NCBI GenBank assembly: GCA_963576725.1
Contig: OY755240.1
Coordinates: 35,913,663 to 35,977,662 of the forward strand
DNA from: Azorinus chamasolen
Lineage: Eukaryota > Mollusca > Bivalvia > Cardiida > Solecurtidae
Length of the DNA stretch: 64,000 bases
Direction: 5' to 3'
The notes beneath the pieces were generated by a model. It searched no databases. It was not told the origin of the DNA and saw only the letters and a list, made by a program, of their open reading frames with translations. Shown one piece after another: positions 12,946 through 24,449 of this stretch (positions are counted from its first letter, which is position 1; each line of letters opens with the position of its first letter). A program made the position numbers and the translations under genes.

Positions 12946-14018
12946 TAATTAGATTGCAGAATGTTATAAAAGAAGTGTTAGCATATATCGTTTTCATGCA
13001 AATGTGCATATTGTTAAGTTTGTGTTGACAGCATTTGTACTACAGAATGTTAAGAAATGAAAATAGTAAATGTGGTTCATTGTTACCTCGGAATGTTCAT
13101 GATATAACACACAGTAGTAGCCTTCCTAGAATGTGTCGATTCTCACCGTAGGTAGATTGGATATTGTTTCTTGATGTAGAGAAAATAATCTGCACTGGTT
13201 ATGCAGAGAAACCCTATTTTGTATCAAACATTTTAGATGACAAACGACAGTATGAAGCATTTTGTAACCCTAAATCTTCAGTAACTGATGTTTGACCCTT
13301 TTACCTCATAATGTTTGCATAGCATCTGTGTATGTTTGAGTGCATAAATGTACCTCAGAACGTCTGCGTATAATATTGATGTTATGTGTATTTATTCCGT
13401 ACCTCATGCAGAAATTTTAAATGGATCACAGAATATTTGTATGTTTCCCCCTTCCCCCATGAATACGCCTTGATAGGCCTTTGCAATCGGAGAAGACCCA
13501 GACCAGACTGGTTCTGTAGGAACAAGGAGATCACGGACTATTCTGTTTGTTGAAGATGCATACCCTGTGCTTTACATGTTGTATTCTCATGCATATTTAA
13601 ATGCCTCCTTTGGGTGAACTGTTTGTCCTGTTTGTTTTCTGTCAGCAACTTAAACGTTGACTCCAACTTTTGGAATAGATGAAATAGAAACTTCATGTTA
13701 GTATATACATGCACCTGGTAAAGCTCTATCTATTTATTGGGATCAGGTAAAGGTCGAATACACCCTTCAGGATCAAAGTTAGTGTACAAATGCAGGTTTT
13801 AAAGATGCATCTATTGAGTGGGTTAAGGTCTAGGTCACAATCACTCTTTGGATCAAAATAAAAGATCAATGATTGCAGAAAAAGAATAAAGTTGATATGC
13901 TCATGCGCCAATGACATGTCTTTAAGTAAACGTTATCTTTGGAGGAAAATTAAACCGTCTAGCATTTTGTTATGCAAATCAAACATAACACTGCTTTGTT
14001 AAATTGTTATTTTGACAG

Positions 14019-14104
14019 TCTTACAGCAACTGTACAAGTCTTGAAGCAAGCTGAAGAACATCCCGGTTAATTATCAAAAGGATATTCTGCAGATTCTTAC
14101 AAAG
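14019..14104 (+). pseudogene. Exon-like segment B (broken)
   Basis: Donor AAAG|GTAATC is kept, but the first ~10 nt after the acceptor seen in C and D are deleted, and a TAA stop interrupts the shared frame near 14068. A dead copy if this segment was ever coding. Confidence 0.4.
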
Positions 14105-15121
14105 GTAATCGTAAACCTGTATAATTACTTGTATAACTGCAAGGCGGATTGCTATAAACAAATTTTGCAAATATCGTTGTCAGGCATATATACATGTTAC
14201 TAAATTTGTGTTGACAACATTTGTACTGCAGAATGTTAAGAAATAGAAATAGTGGTTCAATGGTACAGAGTCAGTAGGCCTTCCCAGATAAAGTTTTATA
14301 TTCCCACAGTATGCAGATTGGATTTTCTGTGGCGAGGTAGTGAAAATAATCTGCACTGATTATGTAGAGAAAATCTATTTTGTTCCAAACATTTTAGATG
14401 AGATATAACAATTTAGAAACAATTTTCAAAGGTCGTGTTTGTATTCTGATAATTGGTATTGTACTTTAAGTGATTGTAAGTATTAAAGGCGTTAGTAATT
14501 GTGAATTCATATCTATTAAGAGTGTAGGAATAACACATTTCATTAAGTATGTTCATTGAGTGATTTTCATCTGTCTATGACTGTATTCATAAAAATAATT
14601 AAGCACAACTCAAGTCTAATTAGCTAAGCATAATTTTGAACCGGCCAATGCTTAGATATCTTATAATTGTGTTTCATGTAATATAATTGTAGTTGAAATT
14701 ATTGTAAGTATAAAGGCGTTAGTATTTGAGAATTCGTATCTATTAAGGGTGTAGGAATAACACATTTCATTTGGATTAAGTCTTTTCATTGAGTGATTTT
14801 CATCTGTCTAAGACTGTATTCATAAACATACTTAAGTATAACTTAAGTATAGGTTAGATATCTTATAAATGTGTTTGATGTGACATACATTAAATGTACA
14901 ACCATAAAACTTCAGTAACTGATGTTTGACAGTTGTACCTCATAATGTTTGCCCCGCATCTGTGTATGTTTGTGTGTGAGTGCATATATTTTCCACAGAA
15001 CGTCTGTGTATAGTATTGATGGTATGTGTTTCTAATTACGTACCTCAGACAGAGGTTTTAAATGGATCACATAATATTTGTATGTTAACACTTTTCTATG
15101 GAACGCCGCAGTTGTCTTATG

Positions 15122-17483
15122 CTGAGGTCGGAAATGTTGTCTTGTTGAAACATTATGTCGTCATGTCAAAAACATATGTTATCCTGTTGAACTATAATGT
15201 TATTATGTCAAACATAAGTTATCCTCTTCAAAACAAGTGTTGTTATGTGAAATTGTTATGTCATCATGTTAAATAGAACGTCATCTTGTTCAATTCGAAT
15301 ATGTGATTATGTCAGTTCTGCAAGCAATTTTGTTATAATCATATATCATTATGTTAGACTAACATGTTATCCTGTTAAACGGGTATGTTATTTTGTTCAC
15401 TGTTAAATTACTATGCTAAGTGTTGTTATGTTAATTTGTTATGTCATTCAGTTGAACACATACGTCATCGGGTTAAATTCCAATGTGATTATATCTTGTT
15501 ATACCATATGTCATTTATTAAATTAATTTGTTATCCTGTTGAAGGGGTACGTTGTTTTGTTCAATGAAATAGTGATTATGTTGAATGTGCATGTTGTCTT
15601 GTTCAAACAGCATGTCATTATGTTATTCAGCATGTGGTCTTCATGAAACAGTATGTCGTTATGTCAAATACATATGCTATCCTGTTGAACTAACATGCTC
15701 GTATGTCAAACGCGTACGTTGTCTTCTTCAAAACAAGTGTTTTATGTTACATTGCTATGTCATTATGTTAAATACATACGTCATTTTCTTATGAAAATAC
15801 GTCATTTTGTTAAATTCAAATGTGATTATGTCAGTTTTGTAAGCTATCTTGTTATAACTGTATGCCATTATGTTAAACTGATATGCTAATTTGTTATCCT
15901 GTTGAAGGGGTACGTTGTTCAGTACCCTGAAACAGTGATCATGTTGAATGTGCGTGTTGTCTTGTTAAACGGTATGCCATTATGTTATTCAGCATGTAAA
16001 ATTCTTAATGACTAGAAGATATAAACGTCTACAAATTGTTATTTTATATTCAGGCATACATTTTTCTGCAATTCCGATTTCCTTGTAAAAAGTATGGGGT
16101 AGGTAGACTAGGTCGGAAAATATTTTTATTTTACAAAATATTTATACACATATAGGATATATACCGTATTAGAAATCTATGAAAGATTTCCAATGATAAG
16201 AAAAATTCAATGTTTTAATATAATGCGGGATGAAATTAATCTAAAGTTGTTTTTAAGTTTAACAAGAGCTGTCGGAGGACAGCGCACTCGACTTTTTCGA
16301 GAATGTCACGAAATTGGAAACAATAACTAGACTAGATGTGTCCATAGGACACAAATGCTCCCGCTGTATGCTTGTCAGTAAAATGGCAAAGTCCAGTTGA
16401 GTTTTTTATATGTTCAAGGTCGGAAATGAAGGTCACAGAGACACGAAATCCACCAAAAAGCATTATCAAGGTCAAGATCACATGGATATGAAAGTAACCT
16501 CATGCTGTATCCATACACCAAGTTTAGTAATCCTAGTTGATAAAGTATAATAGATATGCTCCAGACAAGGTTTTTTAATGTTCAATATCAAATATCAAGG
16601 TCAAAGAGACCTTTAATTTGTGTGCGATACTCAACACTCCCAATATAAATCCATACACCAAGTTTAGTAATCGTAGATGATGTAATATAGGTGATATGCT
16701 CCAGACAAGGTTTTTTAATGTCCATGGTCAGCGAGGTCAAGGTTAATGTCAGAGAAGTGAAAGTGGTACGCGGCATTTCTTAACCTCAAGATGTATCCAT
16801 ACACAAAGTTTGGTAATCCTAGATGATTTAGTACAGGAAATATGACCCAGACAAGTTTTTTAATGTTCAAGGTCAAGAGAGGTCAAGGTTAGAGAAGTGA
16901 AAGTGGTACGCGACACTCCGCAACTTCAAGATGTATCCATACACCAATTTTGGTAATCCTAGATGATATAGTAGAGGCGATATGCTCTGGACAAGGTTTT
17001 TTAGATGTTCAAGGTCAGAGAGATCAAGGTCAAGGTCAAAGAAAAGAAAGTGATACGCGATACTCTGCAATCTCCAGTTGTATTCGTACACCAAATTTGG
17101 TAATATTAGATGCAATAGTATAGGAGATATGCTTCTGACAATGTTTTATTAATGTTCGAGGTCAAGGTCAAATAAGACAATGACATGCTATTAGAACAAG
17201 ACAACACGCACATTCATCATGATCACTAATTCAGTACCCATTCAACAGGATAATATACAAGTTTAACATAATGGCTTGTGATTATAAGAATATAGCTTAC
17301 ATAACTGACATAATCACATAAGAAGATGACGTATCTATTGAAAAAAATGACATAAAAATCTAACTTAACAGCACTTGTTTTGAAGAAGACAACTTACGCG
17401 TTTGACATAATAAAATAATAGTTCAACAGGACAGCGTATGTATTTGACATGACGACATACTGTTTCAACATTTCCGACCTCAG
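15122..17483. mobile_element. 2.4 kb element with long repetitive inverted arms
   Basis: CTGAGGTCGGAAATGTTG at the left end is answered by its reverse complement at the right end (17466-17483). The left arm (15122-15990) and right arm (17215-17483) are built of degenerate ~24-bp units such as GTTATGTCATTATGTTAAAT, inverted relative to each other. The element splits the cassette block that elsewhere reads ATGAATACGCCTTACTAGG; GAACGCC on the left and GATTACTCC on the right may be a diverged 8-9 bp target duplication. The short frames inside are chance. Class unknown: a foldback or Mutator-like element would fit. Confidence 0.7.
16430..17170. repeat. ~143-bp tandem repeat with GGTCAAGGTCA
   Basis: The phrase ATCCATACACCAAGTTT recurs near 16509, 16652, 16796, 16938 and 17083 (diverged). 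Each unit ends in an AGGTCAAGGTCA-type tract. It forms the core of the 2.4 kb inverted element and follows a leader AACAAGAGCTGTCGGAGGAC at 16260. A repeat type I associate with bivalves. Confidence 0.85.
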
Positions 17484-18018
17484 ATTACTCCTTACTAGGC
17501 CTTTGCAATCGGAGAAGACCCAGACCAGACTGGTTCGGTAGGAGCGGTCAGATTAGTGTCTACTTTGATTGTTTAAGATATATGTTTTGTGCTCTATATT
17601 TTGTATTCTTATGCATATTAAAATGCTGTATTTGAGTGACATTTTGTCCTATTTGTTTCTATTTAAATATATTATGACTGTGCTCCATAGGACACAATTA
17701 TAGCCATAAAACTGATGTTTGACGCTTGTACCTCATAATGTTTGAATCATATCTGTGTATGTATGTGTGTGAGCATAAAACTACCTCAGAATGTCTATGT
17801 ATAGTATTGATGTTATGTGTATTTATATACGTACGTCAACGTAGATAACAAAGAACTTTTTAAGCTATATACGGAAACTAAATTATGGATGTTTCATCAT
17901 TTGAGTGAGGTATGGCCAATGCCATACCTTACAGTAAAACGTTTTCTTTCGAAGAAAAAAAACTGTCGAGCATTTTGTTACTTACTAAACTTTCTTTGCG
18001 GAATTATTATTTATACAG

Positions 18019-18114
18019 ACGCTGACAATCTTACAGCAACTATACAAGTCTTGAAGCCATTCAAAGAAACTGCAGGTGCATTATCAAAAGGATATTCTGC
18101 AGATTCTTACAAAG
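18019..18114 (+). CDS. Exon-like segment C, 96 nt, open
   Basis: Acceptor TTTATACAG and donor AAAG|GTAAAA flank an exon of 96 nt that starts and ends in phase 1, so it could be repeated or skipped without a frame change. It encodes about 31 residues starting ADNLTATIQVLKP and ending SADSYK, polar and without a known domain. The frame stays open upstream into the intron to 17817, which is probably chance. I do not recognise the protein and saw no other exon of the same gene. Confidence 0.35.
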
Positions 18115-18419
18115 GTAAAACACCAATTTTTATAATATCATGTATAATTGTAACGAATATTGTTACAAAAGAAATGTTTTAAAGTATCGTTTAATCATTT
18201 GTATTGCAGAATTTTAAGAAATGAAAAATGTAACCGTGGTTCATTGTTACCTCGGAATGTTCATACTATAACACACAGTTAGATAAACTTTCCAGTATGT
18301 GTAGGCAGATGGATAGTCTATGGTGATGTAGAGAAAGTAATCAGCACAGATAATGTAGAGAAAGATTTTTTTGTTTTAAGCATTTTAGTTGAGATAGGCA
18401 GTTTAGAAACAGTTTTCAA

Positions 18420-18680
18420 AATTCGTGTTACTTCACAACAGCAGGTGTGAAGTGCTTGTTTGGCGGCTGTAAAGGTCGCCCCGTACTTCATTCTCAGTGT
18501 CGTTATATTTTCTAGTCCTTTGGGGTCATTAGTTTTGATGTTAGTTGTTTGTAAAATTGAATAATGCTTCAGCCGGTGCTAGGGGGCGTGAGTAGTGTTG
18601 CAGTTTTAATTACTACTCAACAACAGACTCAATAAAACCGAGTCTGCAATTTTCTCATTTTGCATTTTAACTTTTGCTGT
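18420..18680 (+). repeat. ~330-bp dispersed repeat, nearly full copy
   Basis: Includes the 5' block (ACTTCACAACAGCAGG, GTCGCCCCGTACTTCATTCTC) absent from most copies here, then the usual GCCGGTGCTAGGGGG and GAGTCTGCAATTTTCTC markers. It matches the reverse-oriented copy at 28091-28375. Confidence 0.85.
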
Positions 18681-19164
18681 TAGATATCTTACTAAAACTT
18701 TGCCCCAAAGGACATATTTATAACCATAAAACTTCAGTAACTGATGTTGACGCTTGTACCTCATAAGGTTTGCACAGCATCTGTGTATGTATGTGTGCGT
18801 GCATAAAACTACCTCCGAACGTCTATGTATAGTATTGATGGTATGTGTATTTATATAAGTACCTCAGACAGAGGTTTTAATACATATATAATTGTTGCCT
18901 TTGAGTGACCTGTTTAGTCCTTTTTGTTTTCTATCAGCAACTTTAATCTTGACTCCTACTTTTGAAGCAGATGAAAAAGAAACTTCATGTTGGTGTGCAC
19001 AGGCATCTGTTCCAGCTTTATCCATTTAATATTTTAGGTCAAAGTCAACGTCACCTTTCAGAATCAAAGTTTGTGAACAAATGCAGTTTTTAAAGATGCA
19101 TCTATTGAGTTGTTTAAGGTCTAGCTCAACATCACTCTCAAAAGGTAGAACACAAATCTATTAA

Positions 19165-19305
19165 TGTTTCTGGTTCTTCAGGATCATTTAATTTGATGTC
19201 ATTAGTTTTGAAATTTGAAAACTGCTTAAACCGGTACTAGGTGGCGTGAGTAGTGTTGCCCCTTTAATTATTACTCCTAAACAGACTCACAAAACCGAGT
19301 TTGCA
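19165..19305 (+). repeat. ~330-bp dispersed repeat, 3'-truncated copy
   Basis: Markers from CTTCAGGATCATTTA to ACAGACTCACAAAACCGAG are present; the TTTGCTTTCGAAGG end is missing and the sequence jumps into another cassette block. Confidence 0.75.
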
Positions 19306-20173
19306 TTGGATGTTCATTTTTTATGTAGAGAAAATAATCTGCACTGATTATGCAGAGAAAATCTATTTTGTATCAAACATTTTAGATGAAAAACGACAGT
19401 ATAGAAACAATATGTAACAGCAAAACTGATGTTTGACCCTTTTACCTCATAATGTTTGCATAGCATCTGTGAATGTATAAGTGCATAAATGTACCTCAGA
19501 ACGTACCTCAGAACGCCTGCGTATAATTTTGATGTTATGCGTATTTCTAACGTACCTCATACAGAGATTTTAAATGGATCACAGAATATTTTAATGTTTC
19601 CCTTTTCCCCCATGAATACGCCTTACTAGGCATTTGCAATCGGAGAAGACCCAGACCAGTGGGAACAAGGAGATCACGGACTATTCTGTTTTCTGAAGAT
19701 ACATGCTCTGTGCATTCTATTTTGTATTCTCATGCATATTATATGCTGCCTTTGGGTCAACGTTTTGTCATGTTTGTTTTCTGTCAGCAACTTAAACGTT
19801 GACTCCAACTTTTGAAATAGAAACTTCATGTTAGTATAAACATGCACCTGTTAAAGCTTTATCTATTTATTGGGATCAGGTAAAGGTCAAATACACCCTT
19901 CAGGATCACAGTTAGTGTACAAATGCAAGTTTTAAAGATGCATCTATTGAGTGGTTTAATGTCTAGGTCACAATCACTCTTTGTGATAAAAGATCAATGA
20001 TTGCAGAAGAATAATGTTGGCTTTTGCTTTTTAGAGGCTTAATTGTTGATATGCTCATGCGCCAATGACATGTTTTTTAAGTAAAACGTTATCTTTGGAG
20101 GAACATTAAACTGTCTAGCATTTTGTTATGTAAATAAACCTAAACACTGCTTTGTTAATTGTTATTTTTACAG

Positions 20174-20269
20174 ATGCTGACAGTCTTACAGCAACTGTAC
20201 ATGTCTTGAAGCCAGCTGAAGAACATTCTGGTTCATTTTTAAAAGGAGATTCTGCAGATTCGCACAAAG
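20174..20269 (+). CDS. Exon-like segment D, 96 nt, open
   Basis: Acceptor ATTTTTACAG and donor AAAG|GTAATC flank 96 nt, again phase 1 at both ends and fully open. The product (start ADSLTATVHVLKP, end SADSHK) is close to segment C with several amino-acid changes. This is the best preserved copy. Whether it is spliced into a mature message cannot be told from the DNA. Confidence 0.4.
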
Positions 20270-20737
20270 GTAATCATAAACCTGTATAATTACTTTTAGA
20301 ACTGCAAGTCGGATTGCTATAAATGAGTTTTGCAAATATCGTTGTCAAGGATATATGCATGTTGTTATATTTGTGATGACAACATTTGTACTGCAGAATG
20401 TTAAGAAATGGAAATAGTGGTCCATTGTTACCTCTGAATGTTCATGATATAACACACAGATAACCTTTCCCGTATGTGCTCGCTTCTCACTGTTGGCAGA
20501 TTGGATAGTCCACGGTGATGTAGAGAAAATAATCTGTACTGATTATGTAGAGGAAGTTTTTTTTTATTTTACGCATTTTTGTTGAGATAGGCAGTTTGGA
20601 AACAGTTTTCAAAAGTCGTGTTTGTATTCTGAAAATTTGTTTTGTAGTTTGAATGATTGTAAGTATATAGGTGTTGGTATTTGAGACTACGCATCTATTA
20701 AGAGTGTAGGAATAAAATATTTCATTTTGATTAGTTT

Positions 20738-21169
20738 TTATGCCCCCATTGACGATAGTCGGGGGCATATTGTTTTTGCCCTGTCTGTCTGTCTGTTTGT
20801 CTGTTTGTCCGTTTGTCTGTTTGTCTGTTTGTTTGTCAGCAACTTTAACATTGGTCATAACTTTTGAGCCAGTATAGATAGAGACTTGATATTTGGCATA
20901 CATATGTATCTCATAAAGCTGCACATTTTGAGGGGTGCCGTGTCAAGGTCAAGGTCATCCTTCAAGGTCAGAGGTCAAATATATGGGTCAAATCACCAAC
21001 TTTAACATTGGCCATAACTTTTGGACCAGTAGAGATAGAGACTTGATATTTGGCATGCTTGTGTATCTCATTAGGCTGCACATTTTAAGGGGTGACATGT
21101 CAAGGTCAAGGTTATCCTTCAAGGTCAGAGGTCAAATATATGAGGGGGCATAGTGTTTCACAAACACAT
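20738..21169. mobile_element. Element bounded by TATGCCCCC / GGGGGCATA
   Basis: Begins TATGCCCCCATTGACGATAG, followed at once by a complementary GGGGGCATA and a CTGT-rich microsatellite (20782-20835). Two ~150-bp units follow, each with CATAACTTTTG, ACTTGATATTTGGCAT, GCTGCACATTTT and GGTCAAGGTCA-type motifs, and it closes with GGGGGCATAGTGTTTCAC. It interrupts a cassette block that runs TTTCATTGAGTGATTTTCATC elsewhere (14800); GTTTT on both sides may be the target duplication. The minus-strand frame across the CTGT tract is not a gene. Confidence 0.8.
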
Positions 21170-21884
21170 CTTGTTTTATTGAGTGATTTTCATCTACCTT
21201 ATACTTAAGTATAGCTCAGTCTACCTAGTTAAGCATAATCTTGAAACGGCCAGTATTTAATTATCTTATAACAGTGTTACATAGGACATAATGATAAACT
21301 TAAAAATCAGCAAATGATCGTTGACGCTTGTACCTCATAATGTGTGCATAGCATCTGTGTATGTGTGTGTACACAACTAGACATTGTTGCCCGGTTTGTT
21401 TTCTGCTTAGATATCTTAATATATCTATTATAGGACATAATTATAACCTTAAAACTTCAGTAACTGATGTTTGACGTTGTACCTCATACTCATAATGTGT
21501 ATAACAGCATCTATGTGTGCATAAAACTACTTCAGTACGACTATATATAGTATTGATGGTATGTGTATTTACATACGTACCTCAGACAGAGGTTTTAATA
21601 CATATTTAAGTGTTGCCTTTGAGTGACCTGTTTTGTCCTGTTTGTTTTCTATCGGCAACTGTACTCTTGATTCCAACGTTTGAAGCAGATGAAATCGAAA
21701 CGCCATGTTAGTGAACACATGCATCTGTTTAAGCTTTATCTATTTAATGGGATTAGGTCAAGGCAAACCTCACCTTTCAAGATCAAAGTTCGTGCACAAA
21801 TGCAGTTTTTAAAGATACATCTATTGAGTTGTTTAAGGTCTAGTTTAAAATCTCCCAAAAGGTAAAACACAAATCTGTAATTTT

Positions 21885-22082
21885 TTCTGGTCTTTCTGCA
21901 TCATTTATTTTGATGTTATTAGTTTTGAAATTAAATACTGCTTAAGCCGGTGCTAGATGGCGTGAGTAGTGCTGCACTTTTAATTATTACTCTTGACCAG
22001 ACTCACAAAAACCGAGTCTGCACATGTTCTCTTTTTGTATTTCTCATTTTGCTTTCAAAGGATCACACATTTTCAGAATATA
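21885..22082 (+). repeat. ~330-bp dispersed repeat, copy
   Basis: Markers CTTAAGCCGGTGCTAGATGG, GAGTCTGCACATGTTCTC and GCTTTCAAAGGATCACAC are in order. Confidence 0.8.
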
Positions 22083-23120
22083 TGTATAATTGGAAGCAGA
22101 ATGTTATAAATGAAGTGTTAGCATATATAGTTTTCATGCAAATATTTATGTTGTTGAATTTGTGTTGACAGCATTTGTACTGCAGAATATTAGGAAATGA
22201 AAATAGTAAATGCGGTTCACTGTTACCTCGGAATGTTCATGATATAGCACAATTAGCCTTCCCAGAATGTGTTCGATTCTCACCGTAGGCAGATGGGATG
22301 TTTTATATTGAATTTTAATTGATGTTTAACCGATTTACCTCATAAATGTTTGCACAGCATCTGTGTATGTGTGAGTGCATCCATGTACCTCAGAACGTTT
22401 GTGTATAGTAGTGATTGTATGTGTATTTATTACGTACCTCAGACGGAGGTTTTAAATAGATCACAGAATATTTGTAAGTTAACCCTTTCCCTCATGAATA
22501 GGCCTTACTATGCATTTGCAATTGGAGAAAACCCAGCCCAAACCGGTTCGGTAGGAACTGCGGGATCACGGACTACTATGTTTGATGAAGATGTATCCTC
22601 TGTGCTATATATTTTGTATTCTCATGCATATTTAAAAGCTGCCTTTGAATGACCTTTTGTCCTGTTTGTTTCCTGTCAGCAACTTTAATCTTGGCTCCAA
22701 CTTTTGAACTAGATGAAATAGAATTTTCATTTTAGTGTATACATGCATTTGTTCAAGCTGTATCTATTTAGTGGAATCAGGTTACGGTCAAAAACAACCT
22801 TCAATATTAAAATCAGTGTACAAATGCAGTTTGTAAAGATGCATCCTTTGAGTGGGTTAAGGTCTATATCACAATCACTCTTTGAGATAAAATATCAATG
22901 ATTGCAAAAACAGAACAAATTGGCTTTTGCTTTTAAGCTATATACAGAGGATTAATTATTGATGTGCTCACGCATCTCAAATGGTTGCATCATTAGGGCG
23001 AGGTCGCGCCAATGCCATGTCGTAAAGTAAAACGCTATCTGTAAAGAGAAATTAAATTGTCAAGCATTTTGTTTTGTAGATCAAACCTAAAACAGCTGTT
23101 TTAAATTGTTATTTATACCG

Positions 23121-23222
23121 AGGCGTGTGACAGACTTACAGCAAGCAACTTACAATTCTTGACGCCAGCCGAAGAACATTCCAATTCATTATCAAAAGGA
23201 CATTCAGCAGATTCTCACAAAG
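23121..23222 (+). pseudogene. Exon-like segment E, acceptor damaged
   Basis: The acceptor reads ATTTATACCG instead of ATACAG, so the AG is lost; the next AG is two bases further on. The shared frame from Leu-Thr-Ala onward is open to the donor AAAG|GTGATC, with a 3-nt insertion relative to C and D. Confidence 0.35.
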
Positions 23223-24449
23223 GTGATCATAAATCTGTAAAATTACTTGTTTAATTGTAAGAGGCAGATTGCTATAAAAGATGTGTTTGCAAATACCGTT
23301 TTCATGCAAATACGCATGTTGCTAAATTTGTATTGTCAACATTTGTACTGCAGAGTGTTAAGAAATGAAGATAGTGGTTTATTGTTGCCATGGAACGTTC
23401 ATGATATAAAACACAATTTAGTTTAGCATTCCCAGATAAAGTGCTCGATTCCACCGTATGCAGACTGGATGTTCTATGGCGATGTAGAGAAAATAATGTG
23501 CACTGATTATGTAGAGAAAATCTATTTTGTTTCAATCATTTTAGAAACTATTCTAGCCGTAAAACTTCAGTTACTGATGTTTGACCCTTGCATCTGATAA
23601 TGTTTGCACAGCGTCTGTGTATGTGTGGGCGTGTGCATAAATGTACCTCAGAACGTCTATGTATAGTATTGATGATATGTGTATTTATTACGCACATCAG
23701 ACAGATATTTTAAATAGATAACAGAAGATTTGTATGATAACCATTTCCTCCATTAATACGCCTTACTAGGCCTTTGCAATCGCAGAAGACCCAGACCAGA
23801 CTGGTTCGGTAGGAACAGTGAGATCACGGTCTACTCTCGTTGCATAAGAGATATGCTTTGTGCTTCATATTTAGTAGTCTTAAGCATATTCAAACAGCTG
23901 CATTTCGGTGGTTTATTTTTGTCCTTTTTGTTTTCTGTCAGCAACTTTAATCTTGGCTAGATGAAATAGAAACTTAATGTTAGTGTACACATGCATCTGT
24001 TAAAGCTGTATTTATATAATTGGACAAAGTCACTCTTCATGATTAAAATGTACAAATTCAGTTTTTTAAAGATGCATCTATTGAGTTGAGTCAGGTCTAG
24101 GTCACAAACACTCTTTGTGGTAAAATTTCAGTACTTACAAAAACAGTATAATGTTGGCTTTTGAGTTTTAGCTGTATATAGTGGGTCAAATTTTGGAATG
24201 TTCATGATATAACATACAATTAGTTTGCCTAACCAAAATGTGTTCGATTCTCATCGTAGGTAGATTGTATTTTCTTTTGTGATGTAGAGAAAATAGTCTG
24301 CAAAGATTATGTAGTGAACACTTATTTTGTTTCAAACAATTTTAGTTAAGATAGGACAGTTTAAAAACAATTTTCAAAAGTGTTTGTATTCTGAAAATCC
24401 ACTACTTAATGGATAACATTTTATACAGATCCTCCTTAATAAAAAAAAA

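Noticed and set aside
17817..18182. 121-codon frame as a complete gene
   Set aside because: Only the last third coincides with the exon-like segment; the rest lies in intron-like DNA and the start lacks context. The spliced-exon reading fits the other four copies better.
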